Part shown: one piece after another, positions 53,401 through 60,112 of the stretch
Numbering within the stretch: the first letter of the stretch is position 1
How the letters are laid out: each line of letters begins with the position of its first letter
Source: Lacunisphaera limnophila
GTDB lineage: Bacteria; Verrucomicrobiota; Verrucomicrobiia; Opitutales; Opitutaceae
Length of the DNA: 64,000 bases
Reading direction: 5' to 3'
NCBI RefSeq assembly: GCF_001746835.1
Contig: NZ_CP016094.1
Coordinates: forward strand, 2,108,001-2,172,000
Program-made: the position numbers and the translations under genes
The notes under the pieces: generated by a model
Seen by the model: only the letters and a program-made list of their open reading frames with translations
Told to the model about the DNA's origin: nothing
The model's database searches: none

Positions 53401-53693
53401 TGGCCCCGGTCAATGCCATCGTCGCGCGCGACCTCGATGGTGACGCCAAGCTCGACCTCCTGCTGGTCGGCAACCACTTCGGCCCCGAGCCATCGACCGG
53501 CCGTTTCGACGGCAGTCTCGGTCTCGTCCTCAAGGGTGACGGCCAGGGTGCGTTCACCGCGCTTCTGCCCGCCGCCGCCGGCGTGCTCGTGCCGGGTGAA
53601 GCGCGCGCCGCGGTGGTGCTCCCGGGTGGGAAGGGCCCGCGCATCGTCGTGGCCTGCAACCAAGGCCCGCTGCTGCTCTTCGAGCGGAAGTGA
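50427..53693 (+). CDS. Large secreted FG-GAP/VCBS and ASPIC-UnbV protein
   Basis: A 1088-residue exported protein with signal peptide (LPCLLASLAVLAAAD). Two propeller parts of FG-GAP/VCBS repeats carry D-x-N/D-x-D-G motifs (DFNRDGRPDLF, DINQDGWPDLY, DYDRDGYLDCY, DANHDGWPDLY, DLNNDGLVDFL, DLDNDGRIDAF, DLDGDGDLDLV; later DVNADGHADLF, DFDGDGRTDLF, DLDGDGKSDLI and others). Between them, at about 490-580, is an ASPIC/UnbV domain (GIGAELRLETAAGVQVRQL, IRWPRGQVQVLEDL). This is the CRTAC1-like type, often linked in Bacteroidota and Verrucomicrobiota to surface or secretion roles. It lies 21 bases after the membrane-protein gene. Confidence 0.9.
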   Translation: MLKKLLPCLLASLAVLAAADTSSVPLRPRLAAAPGAKPFTRLDPAAAGLTVTNVFNDPRMWGNRFRELTLGAVETGVAVADFNRDGRPDLFAISKNGPCALYLQSVDWKFQEVAQPAGVAVADGFSSNTGATVVDINQDGWPDLYVCRYELPNLLFVNEGDGTFSERAKAYGLDIKDASVHATFADYDRDGYLDCYLVTNILDFTKSPQGRRDYLFRNNGNGTFADVTVKAGIWGLTQGHTALWLDANHDGWPDLYVANDFETPDRFYLNRGDGTFTDVVDERLPHVTYFSMGADAGDLNNDGLVDFLITDMRDRNHAEYMTGMEEIGRGLWEMERVSELVPQYMWNAVYLNSGTDRFAEAAHLLGLEATGWTWSARLGDLDNDGRIDAFVTAGMIRNFIDADLVDKQNVAPTLAARAKVWQNSAPRREKTLAYRNLGGLAFADMSAAWGLDETTVAFGSAVADLDGDGDLDLVYANHEGPPTVIRNDTTDGHAVVIRLDGRAPNREGIGAELRLETAAGVQVRQLFNERGIASSEPALVHFGLGADPVIRKLTIRWPRGQVQVLEDLRADRLITVKEPALAEGANLAPAVFKQAPRADALFVEVAAARGLKHTTQLRPYDEFIGQRLLPRRLNGQGPALATADVNADGHADLFVSGAAGQAGRLFFAQADGSYTPAADQPWNAAAEADDTGAIFLDANGDGAPDLYVAAGGVQSPKGDALYHDRLYLNDGKGRFTAAPAGALPADGECTQVVAAADFDGDGRTDLFVGGRTVPGKYPETPRSFLYRNEGGKFTDVTDRVAPGLSGLGLVTAALWADLDGDGKSDLIVATEWGQVSVFNNTGWSLVKTPLAAATGWWSALAVADVNGDGRPDIVAGNNGLNTKYHASTAEPTELYAGDFDGSGRSHLVEAQYQDGKLVPVRGRSKLAYAFPWLAKKFPTYKAFAAASLADLFGADRLAGVQRLSATELASGVFVQQADGSFRFAPLPREAQLAPVNAIVARDLDGDAKLDLLLVGNHFGPEPSTGRFDGSLGLVLKGDGQGAFTALLPAAAGVLVPGEARAAVVLPGGKGPRIVVACNQGPLLLFERK

Positions 53694-53707
53694 GGAATTG
53701 GTTTTGC

Positions 53708-53788
53708 TGTAGGGTGGGATCTCTGAATCCCGCCTTTGTTCGATGACGACATCTCGTTCGAGGCGGGGTTCGGAGACCCCGCCCTACA
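53708..53788. repeat. REP doublet (REPIN), variant form
   Basis: Left unit TGTAGGGTGGGATCTCTGAA and right unit GGTTCGGAGACCCCGCCCTA with ACA end, around a 25-base centre that contains a GATGACGACATC palindrome. The left unit is diverged from the consensus (TGGGATCTCT). It lies between the UnbV and DUF255-like genes. Confidence 0.85.
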
Positions 53789-53844
53789 GCGGTGCGCTGC
53801 ATCCTAGGCTCGCCTCCCGGGCTGGAGTGGCTCTGAATTCCCGC

Positions 53845-55377
53845 ATGATTCCCCGTGTTCTGCCCCTCTGTGTGATCATGGTGCTTGCTGGCGTGATGCG
53901 CGCGGCCGAACCGTCGCCCCTCGCGGCCGGCCCGACCGAATTCATCCGCGCCCAGGCCGGCAGCGCGGTGCACTGGCAGCCGTGGACCGAGGCCTCGCTC
54001 GCGCAGGCCCGGGCATCGGGCAAGAGTGTCTATGTCTTCGTCGGCTCGCCGCTCAGTGAGCTCACGCGGGCCACGATCAGCCAGACCTTCACCAGCGAGA
54101 AGACGGTAGCCTGGCTCAACGAGAATTTCTTCTGCCTCTTCGTGGACGCCGACGCCCAGCCCGATGTCGCCGCCTTCAGCCAGTATTTCATCCGCACGGT
54201 GAAGCAGCTCCAGGGTTCACCTGTCCACTTGTGGCTCACCCCCGATACGCTCCAGCCCTACGACGGGGCCAACTACCTGCCGCCCTCCGAGGAGTGGGGA
54301 AAGCCGGGATTCCTCAAGGCCGCCCGCGCGGCGCTCGACACCTGGGCGCTGGATCCGGCCCGGGCCCGGGCGCTGGCGACCGAGGCGGCGGAGATGATGC
54401 GTCCCGTGCCGTTGGATCCGGCGGCGACGCTGGCCATCGGGGCCAAGCTGGATGCCGCCGCCGCGGCCTGGGCGGGCACGATCGATCCCGTCCACGGTGG
54501 TTTCGGCAGTGCGCCCAAACTGCCCGAGCCCGAGTTGATCCGTTTTCTGCTGACCAGGGAAGGTCCCGCCCGCGAGGCCGCGCTCAACGCCGCGCGGGCC
54601 CTGGTGAAAGGGGCGCTGCGCGATCCGGTGGACGGCGGTTTCTACCGGCGCTGTATCGACGACCAGTGGAAGGAGCCCTACCACCAGAAGCTCCTCGCCG
54701 ACCAGGCCCGCATCGCGCTCGCGCTGTTCGAGGCGGCTGAGGTGGGGAAGGACGAGGCCCTCCGCACCGCGGGCATTGGCGCCCTGGATTTTGTGCTCAA
54801 GGAACTGCGCAATCCCGACGGCAGCTTCGCGGCCGCGCTGGACGGGACGCTAGACGAAAACCGTGACGCGGCCCAGCGGCCGACGTTCGCCAAGGTCGGC
54901 TCCGGCCGGCTCATGGCCCAAGCCCTGCTGGCGGGGGCGCTGCATCGCTCCGGGGAAAAGCGGCTCCGGGCGGAGGCAACGCGCCTGGTGGAGAAACTGA
55001 ACCGTGATGTGTACCGCCCGGCCGGCACGGCGCGGGTGATCCCGGGTGACACCGCGGTGGACCACGCGGCCTTGCTGCTGGCGATGCGGCAGCTCAATGG
55101 GGGCACGGCGGCCAGTGCCCCGCTGAAGGAACTGGACCGGCGTTATTTCGACGAAGCGTCCGGCTCTTACCAAGCCGCGCCGTTCCCGCTGCCGGCCGGC
55201 ATCACGGCGCGCGTGCCCTTGCTGGGTGAAACGCCCTCCGCCGAAGTGTTGGCCCTGCTGGCCGGGGCCGAGGCGAAGACCGCCGACCTGATCCAACGAA
55301 ACCTGATGATGCAGATCGAATATGATGAACTGCCCCCGGGTGACATCCTCCTCGGCCTGAGCCAGGCGCAGAAGTGA
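53845..55377 (+). CDS. Secreted DUF255/YyaL-like protein lacking the CxxC
   Basis: A 510-residue exported protein with signal peptide (LPLCVIMVLAGVMRAAE). The N-terminal thioredoxin-like part follows the DUF255 plan: HWQPWTEASLAQARASGKSVYVF (family: N-P-V-D-W-x-P-W), WLNENFFCLFVDADAQPDV and PVHLWLTPDTLQPYDGANY. The place of the redox C-x-x-C is SPLSEL. The rest resembles the (alpha/alpha)6 part of YyaL/SSP411 proteins, with DGGFYRRCIDDQWKEPYHQKLLADQARIALA, given by its core YHQKLLADQARIAL. The family's reaction is unknown. It is the last gene of the cluster that begins at 48243. Confidence 0.8.
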   Translation: MIPRVLPLCVIMVLAGVMRAAEPSPLAAGPTEFIRAQAGSAVHWQPWTEASLAQARASGKSVYVFVGSPLSELTRATISQTFTSEKTVAWLNENFFCLFVDADAQPDVAAFSQYFIRTVKQLQGSPVHLWLTPDTLQPYDGANYLPPSEEWGKPGFLKAARAALDTWALDPARARALATEAAEMMRPVPLDPAATLAIGAKLDAAAAAWAGTIDPVHGGFGSAPKLPEPELIRFLLTREGPAREAALNAARALVKGALRDPVDGGFYRRCIDDQWKEPYHQKLLADQARIALALFEAAEVGKDEALRTAGIGALDFVLKELRNPDGSFAAALDGTLDENRDAAQRPTFAKVGSGRLMAQALLAGALHRSGEKRLRAEATRLVEKLNRDVYRPAGTARVIPGDTAVDHAALLLAMRQLNGGTAASAPLKELDRRYFDEASGSYQAAPFPLPAGITARVPLLGETPSAEVLALLAGAEAKTADLIQRNLMMQIEYDELPPGDILLGLSQAQK

Positions 55378-55411
55378 GCGTGGATCTCCCACACACCCCG
55401 CCCGGTCGGGC

Positions 55412-55473
55412 ACCCCTCTTCATGGAGGGGAATCAAATCCACGCGGGCGAGAATCCCCTCTATCATGAGGGGT
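55412..55473. repeat. Two palindromic CCCCTC-CATG-AGGGG units
   Basis: ACCCCTCTTCATGGAGGGG (55412-55430) and TCCCCTCTATCATGAGGGGT (about 55454-55473) are two hairpins separated by 23 bases, together also inverted relative to each other. They lie about 45 bases before the GIY-YIG gene. Confidence 0.7.
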
Positions 55474-55517
55474 GGTGCGAAGCGCCGGGGTGTGTTTGTT
55501 CGATGCCTTGGTAACCG

Positions 55518-55799
55518 ATGCCTTCGCCCCGGGCCCATGTTTATATTGTCCGCTGCCGTGACGGCACGCTCTACATCGGCACGGCACGTGATGTCGCCAA
55601 GCGCCTCGCCCAGCATGATGCCGGGAAAGGCGCGAAATACACCCGCGCCCGCGGGCCGGTTACGCTGCTCTGGTCGGAAGGCCCGATGACCGTGAGTCGC
55701 GCCCTGCGCCGAGAATACCAGCTGAAGCAGCTCACGCGTCCGCGGAAGGAAGCGTTGATCGCCGGCCGGCTTGTGCTCCCCTTGCCGCGGCGCCGCTGA
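55518..55799 (+). CDS. Small GIY-YIG domain protein
   Basis: A 93-residue single-domain GIY-YIG protein of the UPF0213/YhbQ type. The signature is HVYIVRCRDGTLYIGTARDV, with the Arg in AKRLAQHDAG, and a Glu in RALRREYQLKQL; the end RPRKEALIAGRL is typical of this group. The reaction is unproven; a structure-specific nuclease role is the family guess. It is very similar in plan to the gene at 27363. Its stop is next to the start of the YdcF gene. Confidence 0.87.
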   Translation: MPSPRAHVYIVRCRDGTLYIGTARDVAKRLAQHDAGKGAKYTRARGPVTLLWSEGPMTVSRALRREYQLKQLTRPRKEALIAGRLVLPLPRRR

Positions 55800-55800
55800 C

Positions 55801-56547
55801 ATGCTGATCCTTAACAAAGTCCTGCCCTTGCTGGTCCTGCCCTTCGGTCTGGTGTGCGGCCTGGTGCTGCTGGCGTTGTGGCGAAAAAAATGGTGGCCAG
55901 GGATCGTGGCGTTGGGGGTGCTCTACGTGTGCAGCCTGCCGGTGGTGGCCGGTTTCCTGATCGGCCGCCTCGAATCCCGCTATCCGCGGCTGGAGCCGGC
56001 GGCCGCGGGGCCGGCCGACGCCGTGGTGGTGCTGGGCGGGGTGCTGGGCTATTTGCCACCCGACGAACAGCTCGGCTCCTGGCTGGTGCGGTATGAACGC
56101 TTTGATGCCGGGTTGGCGTTGCTCGAGGCCGGCCGCGTGCCGCAGGTCGTCTTCACCGGCGCCCTCATGCCCTGGGACCACCGCACCGTCAGCGAGGGCG
56201 AGGAGCTGCGCCGGCTGGCGCGGTTCCGTGGGGTGGCGGCGGACCGGATCGTCGTCACGCGCCGGATCGCCAACACCGCGGACGAGGCGCGGGCCGTCGC
56301 CGAGTTGGTGCGCGAGCGCGGCTGGCGCCGCGTGATCCTGGTCACGACCGGCTGGCACATGCCGCGGTCCGTGCTGCTCTTCCGCCGGGCGGGGGTGGAC
56401 TGCTTGCCTTTCCCGGTGGAGGTGCGGTTCAACCCGGGCCGCCCTCTGCTGATCACGGACTTCCTGCCCTCCGCCGCCGCGTGGAAGGAGACCGAGACCG
56501 CCCTGCGCGAGTGCTACGGCTACCTGTTCTATCGGCTCTTTCGCTGA
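55801..56547 (+). CDS. YdcF family protein
   Basis: A 248-residue membrane-anchored protein with two N-terminal helices (LPLLVLPFGLVCGLVLLALW and GIVALGVLYVCSLPVVAGF). The DUF218/YdcF domain begins at ADAVVVLGGVLG and continues with RRIANTADEARAVAEL, RVILVTTGWHMPRSVLLFR and GVDCLPFPVEV. ElyC, SanA and YdcF belong to this family and are linked to envelope or vancomycin-sensitivity functions. The WHMPR segment is the family's signature. The gene begins one base after the GIY-YIG stop. Confidence 0.88.
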   Translation: MLILNKVLPLLVLPFGLVCGLVLLALWRKKWWPGIVALGVLYVCSLPVVAGFLIGRLESRYPRLEPAAAGPADAVVVLGGVLGYLPPDEQLGSWLVRYERFDAGLALLEAGRVPQVVFTGALMPWDHRTVSEGEELRRLARFRGVAADRIVVTRRIANTADEARAVAELVRERGWRRVILVTTGWHMPRSVLLFRRAGVDCLPFPVEVRFNPGRPLLITDFLPSAAAWKETETALRECYGYLFYRLFR

Positions 56548-56561
56548 GCGGATACGGTCGC

Positions 56562-57161
56562 TCAACTGGTGTAGCGGGCGTAGTCCTCGGGGGTGTCGAG
56601 GTCGGTGTTGGATTCGAGCGGCAAGGTGGCGACGTCCGCCGGGTGTTCGCGCAAGAGGGCGCGCGCCCCGAGGTCGCCCTTGATCGCGCAGAGTTGGGGG
56701 AACCACGCGGGGCCGAATAGCAGCGGGGGCACCAGGTCGGGACCGGTTTGCGAGGCCACGGCCGTGCAACCGCCGTCGCGGAACCGGGTGATCAGGCGCT
56801 CCAGATGACGCGGAGGCAGGCCGGGTTGGTCGGCGAGCGCGACGATCACGGCCGACACGTCCGGCGAGTGTTCCAGCACCGTTTCCACCCCGGTCTGCAG
56901 GGAGGAGCCCAGCCCTTCCGTCCAGGCGGGGTTCACTGCGATGACAATCCCGAGGCCGGCGAGGGTGGGTTGGATTTTTTTCGCCTCGGCGCCGAGCACG
57001 ACCACCACGGGGTGAACGGGCGCGCGCAGCACGAGCTCGGTGACATGGCGGATCAGCGTCTGGCCCTTGATGGGCAGCAGTTGTTTCGGCCGACCCATCC
57101 GCCGCGAACCGCCGGCGGCGAGGAGGACGAGACCGCATTGAAAGTCAGGTTGCAGAGACAC
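56562..57161 (-). CDS. mocA: Molybdenum cofactor nucleotidyltransferase (MocA-like)
   Basis: A 199-residue NTP transferase. The nucleotide-binding start LLAAGGSRRMGRPKQLLPI is that of MocA/MobA enzymes. Further segments are IVALADQPGLPPRHL (family: D-Q-P) and a C-terminal region with DLGARALLREHP and TDLDTPEDYARY. In Mo-enzyme biology MocA makes the cytosine dinucleotide form used by xanthine-dehydrogenase-type enzymes. Its position after xdhC fits that use. A GTG start at 57161 is likely. MobA was not seen in the window. Confidence 0.85.
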   Translation of the reverse strand: MSLQPDFQCGLVLLAAGGSRRMGRPKQLLPIKGQTLIRHVTELVLRAPVHPVVVVLGAEAKKIQPTLAGLGIVIAVNPAWTEGLGSSLQTGVETVLEHSPDVSAVIVALADQPGLPPRHLERLITRFRDGGCTAVASQTGPDLVPPLLFGPAWFPQLCAIKGDLGARALLREHPADVATLPLESNTDLDTPEDYARYTS

Positions 57162-57168
57162 GATGCAA

Positions 57169-57306
57169 TTTAACCACGGATTACACGGATACCACGGATG
57201 GAAACCAATACTTCATTCAGGAGTGCGACTGCAGGTTGGCTGAGGTTGCGAGGGTCGTGGTGGCCTGGGATTTTTCTGATCCGTGTCCTTCCGAGCAATC
57301 CGTGGT
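57169..57306. repeat. Nested inverted repeat of the ACCACGGAT type
   Basis: Two nested arm pairs: ACCACGGATT (57173-57182) with AATCCGTGGT (57297-57306), and ACACGGAT (57183-57190) with ATCCGTGT (57279-57286). The centre is about 88 bases. It lies between mocA and xdhC. Similar sequence pieces occur at about 12150 and 15340. Confidence 0.7.
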
Positions 57307-57314
57307 GAAAGACC

Positions 57315-58286
57315 TCAGCCGTGGATCGGGCCGGGGCGGTCGCGGAGGTGGGCGGGGGTGCGGCCGGTGAGACGGGCCTGCAACTCGGCGAGGATGGCGA
57401 GGGCGACGGTCTCGGGCGTGCTGCCACCGAGGTCGAGGCCGACGGGGGCGTGGAGCTTGGCGAGGTGGGCGTCAGTCAGCGCGAGGCCATCAGTTTTCAA
57501 TTCCTGCAGCAGCCGGTCGGTGCGGGCGCGCGGGCCCAGCTGGCCGAGGTAAGCGAAGTCGCGCGGCAGGAGGGCCCGGAGAAACTCCCGGTCGTCGACA
57601 TAGCGGTGGGTCATCACGACCGCGAAGGTGCGCGCGTCGAGGGGGAGTTGGCGGGTGATCTCGGAGAGTGGCGCGGTGATGATCCGGTCGGCGTGGGGAA
57701 ACCGCGCCGGGGTGGCGTAGGCGGCCCGGGAGTCGACCACGGTCACATGCCAGCCCGTTTCGCGGGCCAGCTGGGCGAGCGGGATCGCGTCATCGCCGGC
57801 GCCGCAGAGGATCAGCGCGGGCGGGGCGGGAATGATCTCGTGAAAGACGTCCTGTCCGGCGGCGGTGGCTCCGGCGAGAGCCGTGCCGGACTGGTTCACG
57901 GTGAGCGCCGTGGTGCGGCGCGCGTGCAGGTTGTCCCGCAGGGTGGCGATCCAGTCGGGCCGCGCCGCCGGAACGCGTTCGAGCAGGACCCGGACGACAC
58001 CCTGGCAGCCGAGGCCGACGCCCCAGACGAGATCGTTCTCGGCAGTGGTATCGTAGACCGCTGTGTCGGGCTGACCGGTAGCGAGCACGCGGCGGGCCCG
58101 TTCGATCACATCTTCTTCCAGACAGCCGCCGCTGATCGAGCCGAGCCGGGTGCCGTCGGGCAGCAGGAGCAGGCGCGCCCCGGGCCGGCGGTAGGAGGAC
58201 CCCTCCACCTTCACCAAGGTCGCCAAGGCCGCGGGTTGGCCGGCGGCGGAGTCGAGGGCGGTAAGAATGCGGGAAATTTCAGGCAT
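57315..58286 (-). CDS. xdhC: XdhC family protein
   Basis: A 323-residue protein. The N-terminal XdhC/CoxI part has the motif VEGSSYRRPGARLLLLPDG and SISGGCLEEDVIERA. The C-terminal Rossmann part has ILCGAGDDAIPLAQLARETG and ends with APVGLDLGGSTPETVALAIL. XdhC binds the molybdenum cofactor, protects it during sulfuration and hands it to xanthine dehydrogenase. The catalytic enzyme is not in the window. It lies 46 bases after the MoaE-MoeB fusion gene and 153 bases before mocA, all on the minus strand. Confidence 0.92.
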   Translation of the reverse strand: MPEISRILTALDSAAGQPAALATLVKVEGSSYRRPGARLLLLPDGTRLGSISGGCLEEDVIERARRVLATGQPDTAVYDTTAENDLVWGVGLGCQGVVRVLLERVPAARPDWIATLRDNLHARRTTALTVNQSGTALAGATAAGQDVFHEIIPAPPALILCGAGDDAIPLAQLARETGWHVTVVDSRAAYATPARFPHADRIITAPLSEITRQLPLDARTFAVVMTHRYVDDREFLRALLPRDFAYLGQLGPRARTDRLLQELKTDGLALTDAHLAKLHAPVGLDLGGSTPETVALAILAELQARLTGRTPAHLRDRPGPIHG

Positions 58287-58332
58287 GATCACGCAAAGGC
58301 AGGAATGGCCACAAGAAGCGCAAAAAAGAGGT

Positions 58333-59796
58333 TTAAGCGGTGGTGAGGGCGAAGACTTGGGTGTTGCCCTCGGTGCGGAGGAGGCGGGCGAGGGCGGCGC
58401 TGCGGACGCCGTAGCGGCAGGTGAGGACGAGCGGACCGGCGGTGGCGAGTTCGCGCAGGCGGGCGAGGTCGAGCGCAGGCACGGACGTCATGCCGGCCGG
58501 GGCGGTCTCGCCGGGTTCGGTCAGGTAGACGGTTTGGGCGGTGGGGCCCACGGAGGCGATCCGGGCGGGATCAAGGAAGAGAGTCGTGTCCGTGACGGCG
58601 ACCGGGGGCACGGCCTTGAGCGTATCTAGGCGCGAACAAACCGGGCAGTCCGGGCGGGGCTCGCGGGCGATGCTGAGTTGCGAGCCGTCGAGCAGGTTGA
58701 CGAGGCGGCTCTGGCGAGGAGCGTCGCCGGCGAGACCGAGGATGAGCTTGATCGCTTCCGCTGCCTGCATCACGCCGAGCACGCCGACGGCGGGGCCGAA
58801 GACCGGGCCGCCGGCGCAGTTGCCCGCGCTGTCGAGCTCGCCGGGATTGCGGCCGGTCCATTGGCAATGGAGACAGCCGCCGACGCCGGGTGTAAACACG
58901 TCAAGCGTGCCCTCGAAGCGGTGCACGGCGGCCGACACCAGCGGCACGCCGAGGGCGAGGCAGGTGTCGTGGAGCAGGAAGCGGGAGGTGAAATTGTCCG
59001 TGCAGTCGAGCACGACGTCGTGGCCGGCGACGAGCGCCCGAGCATTGGCCGAGGTGAGATCGCCCTCGTGGCTGGTGATCTGGACCGAGGGGTTGTGCAG
59101 ACGCAGCCGGGCGGCGGCGGCGAGCGCCTTGGGCGCGCCGAGCTCGGCAGTGGTGAACAGAATCTGCCGCGGCAGGTTGGAGCGCTCGACCTTCCCGCCG
59201 TCGACGAGGGTGAGCCGGCCGAGACCGGCGCCGGCGAGATAGAGGGCGGCGGGACAACCCAGTCCCCCGACGCCAACGACCAGCACGCGGGCGGCGGACA
59301 GCTTGGCCTGGCCGGCGGTCCCGACCTCGGGCAGTGCGGCCTGACGGGCGTACATCTCGTCGGTGGCGGGCCTGGCCGCGGCCTCGGCGGTGCAGTTGAC
59401 CCATTCCGCGGCGCCACCGGGATGATGTTCTTTCTTCCAGACGGGCAGGCGCAGCTTCAACTCCTCAATCACGTGGCGGCAGGCGGCGAAGCCGGCCTGC
59501 CGGTGGGCGGAGGCGATGCCGATCCAGACGGCGGCCTCGCCGATGGCGAGGGAGCCGGTGCGATGGACGCAGAGCACTTTGGTGCCGGGATAAATGCGTT
59601 CGGTCTCGGCGGTGATGGCCTCGCCCTCGAGGCGGGCCAGGTCGTCGAAGGCCTCGTATTCGAGGTGAGTGACCGGCTGGCCGAGGTGGTGGTTGCGCAC
59701 GCGGCCCTCGAAGATCGTCAGCGCGCCCGCCTCCGGCGCGTTCAGCCGGGCCGACAGGGCGGCGGGGTCGATCGGGGTGGCAGTGAGCTCAAACAT
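58333..59796 (-). CDS. MoaE-MoeB-rhodanese fusion protein
   Basis: A 487-residue three-part protein. Residues 1-140 are MoaE (large subunit of molybdopterin synthase), with FEGRVRNHHLG, SAHRQAGFAACRHVIEELK and VPxWK-type LPVWKKEH. Residues about 145-385 are MoeB (MoaD-adenylating enzyme), with VVGVGGLGCPAALYLAGAG, SNLPRQILF, DCTDNFTSRFLLHD, GCLHCQW and DCPVC as the zinc Cys pairs. The last 95 residues are a rhodanese-like domain with active Cys in CRYGVRSA. Together these cover sulfur transfer, activation of MoaD and dithiolene formation in one chain. moaD lies just upstream. Confidence 0.93.
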   Translation of the reverse strand: MFELTATPIDPAALSARLNAPEAGALTIFEGRVRNHHLGQPVTHLEYEAFDDLARLEGEAITAETERIYPGTKVLCVHRTGSLAIGEAAVWIGIASAHRQAGFAACRHVIEELKLRLPVWKKEHHPGGAAEWVNCTAEAAARPATDEMYARQAALPEVGTAGQAKLSAARVLVVGVGGLGCPAALYLAGAGLGRLTLVDGGKVERSNLPRQILFTTAELGAPKALAAAARLRLHNPSVQITSHEGDLTSANARALVAGHDVVLDCTDNFTSRFLLHDTCLALGVPLVSAAVHRFEGTLDVFTPGVGGCLHCQWTGRNPGELDSAGNCAGGPVFGPAVGVLGVMQAAEAIKLILGLAGDAPRQSRLVNLLDGSQLSIAREPRPDCPVCSRLDTLKAVPPVAVTDTTLFLDPARIASVGPTAQTVYLTEPGETAPAGMTSVPALDLARLRELATAGPLVLTCRYGVRSAALARLLRTEGNTQVFALTTA

Positions 59797-59847
59797 GGGT
59801 GGCGGCTCCCACAGGTCGGATGAATTTCAACGAATCGATAACCATTT

Positions 59848-60096
59848 TCAGCCGCCGGCGACGGGCGGGATGAAGACCACGCGATCGCCGGCGGCGAGCG
59901 GGGTGGTGAGGTCCACGTAGGCCTCATTGCGCGAGACCTTCAGCAAGGCGACGGGGAAGGTCAGGCCGGGGCAACGGCCTTGGAGTTCAGCATACAAGGT
60001 GGCGGCGTCGGGCGAGACGGTGTCGAGGGTCAGCGTGGAGACGCCGGCCTGCTCGCGGAGGATGGCGAAGAAGCGGACGTGAATCGGGCGGGACAT
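59848..60096 (-). CDS. moaD: Molybdopterin synthase sulfur carrier subunit
   Basis: An 82-residue ubiquitin-fold protein that ends in the Gly-Gly needed for thiocarboxylate formation (FIPPVAGG). Its core is VRFFAILREQAG and later NEAYVDLTTPLAAGDRVVFIPP. MoeB adenylates the C-terminus, sulfur is added, and the MoaE partner uses it to build molybdopterin from cPMP. MoaE and MoeB are fused in the next gene, 51 bases downstream. The start at 60096 (MSRPIHVRFF) is slightly preferred over 60102 (MPMSRP). Confidence 0.92.
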   Translation of the reverse strand: MSRPIHVRFFAILREQAGVSTLTLDTVSPDAATLYAELQGRCPGLTFPVALLKVSRNEAYVDLTTPLAAGDRVVFIPPVAGG

Positions 60097-60112
60097 GGGC
60101 ATCGGGAAAACC

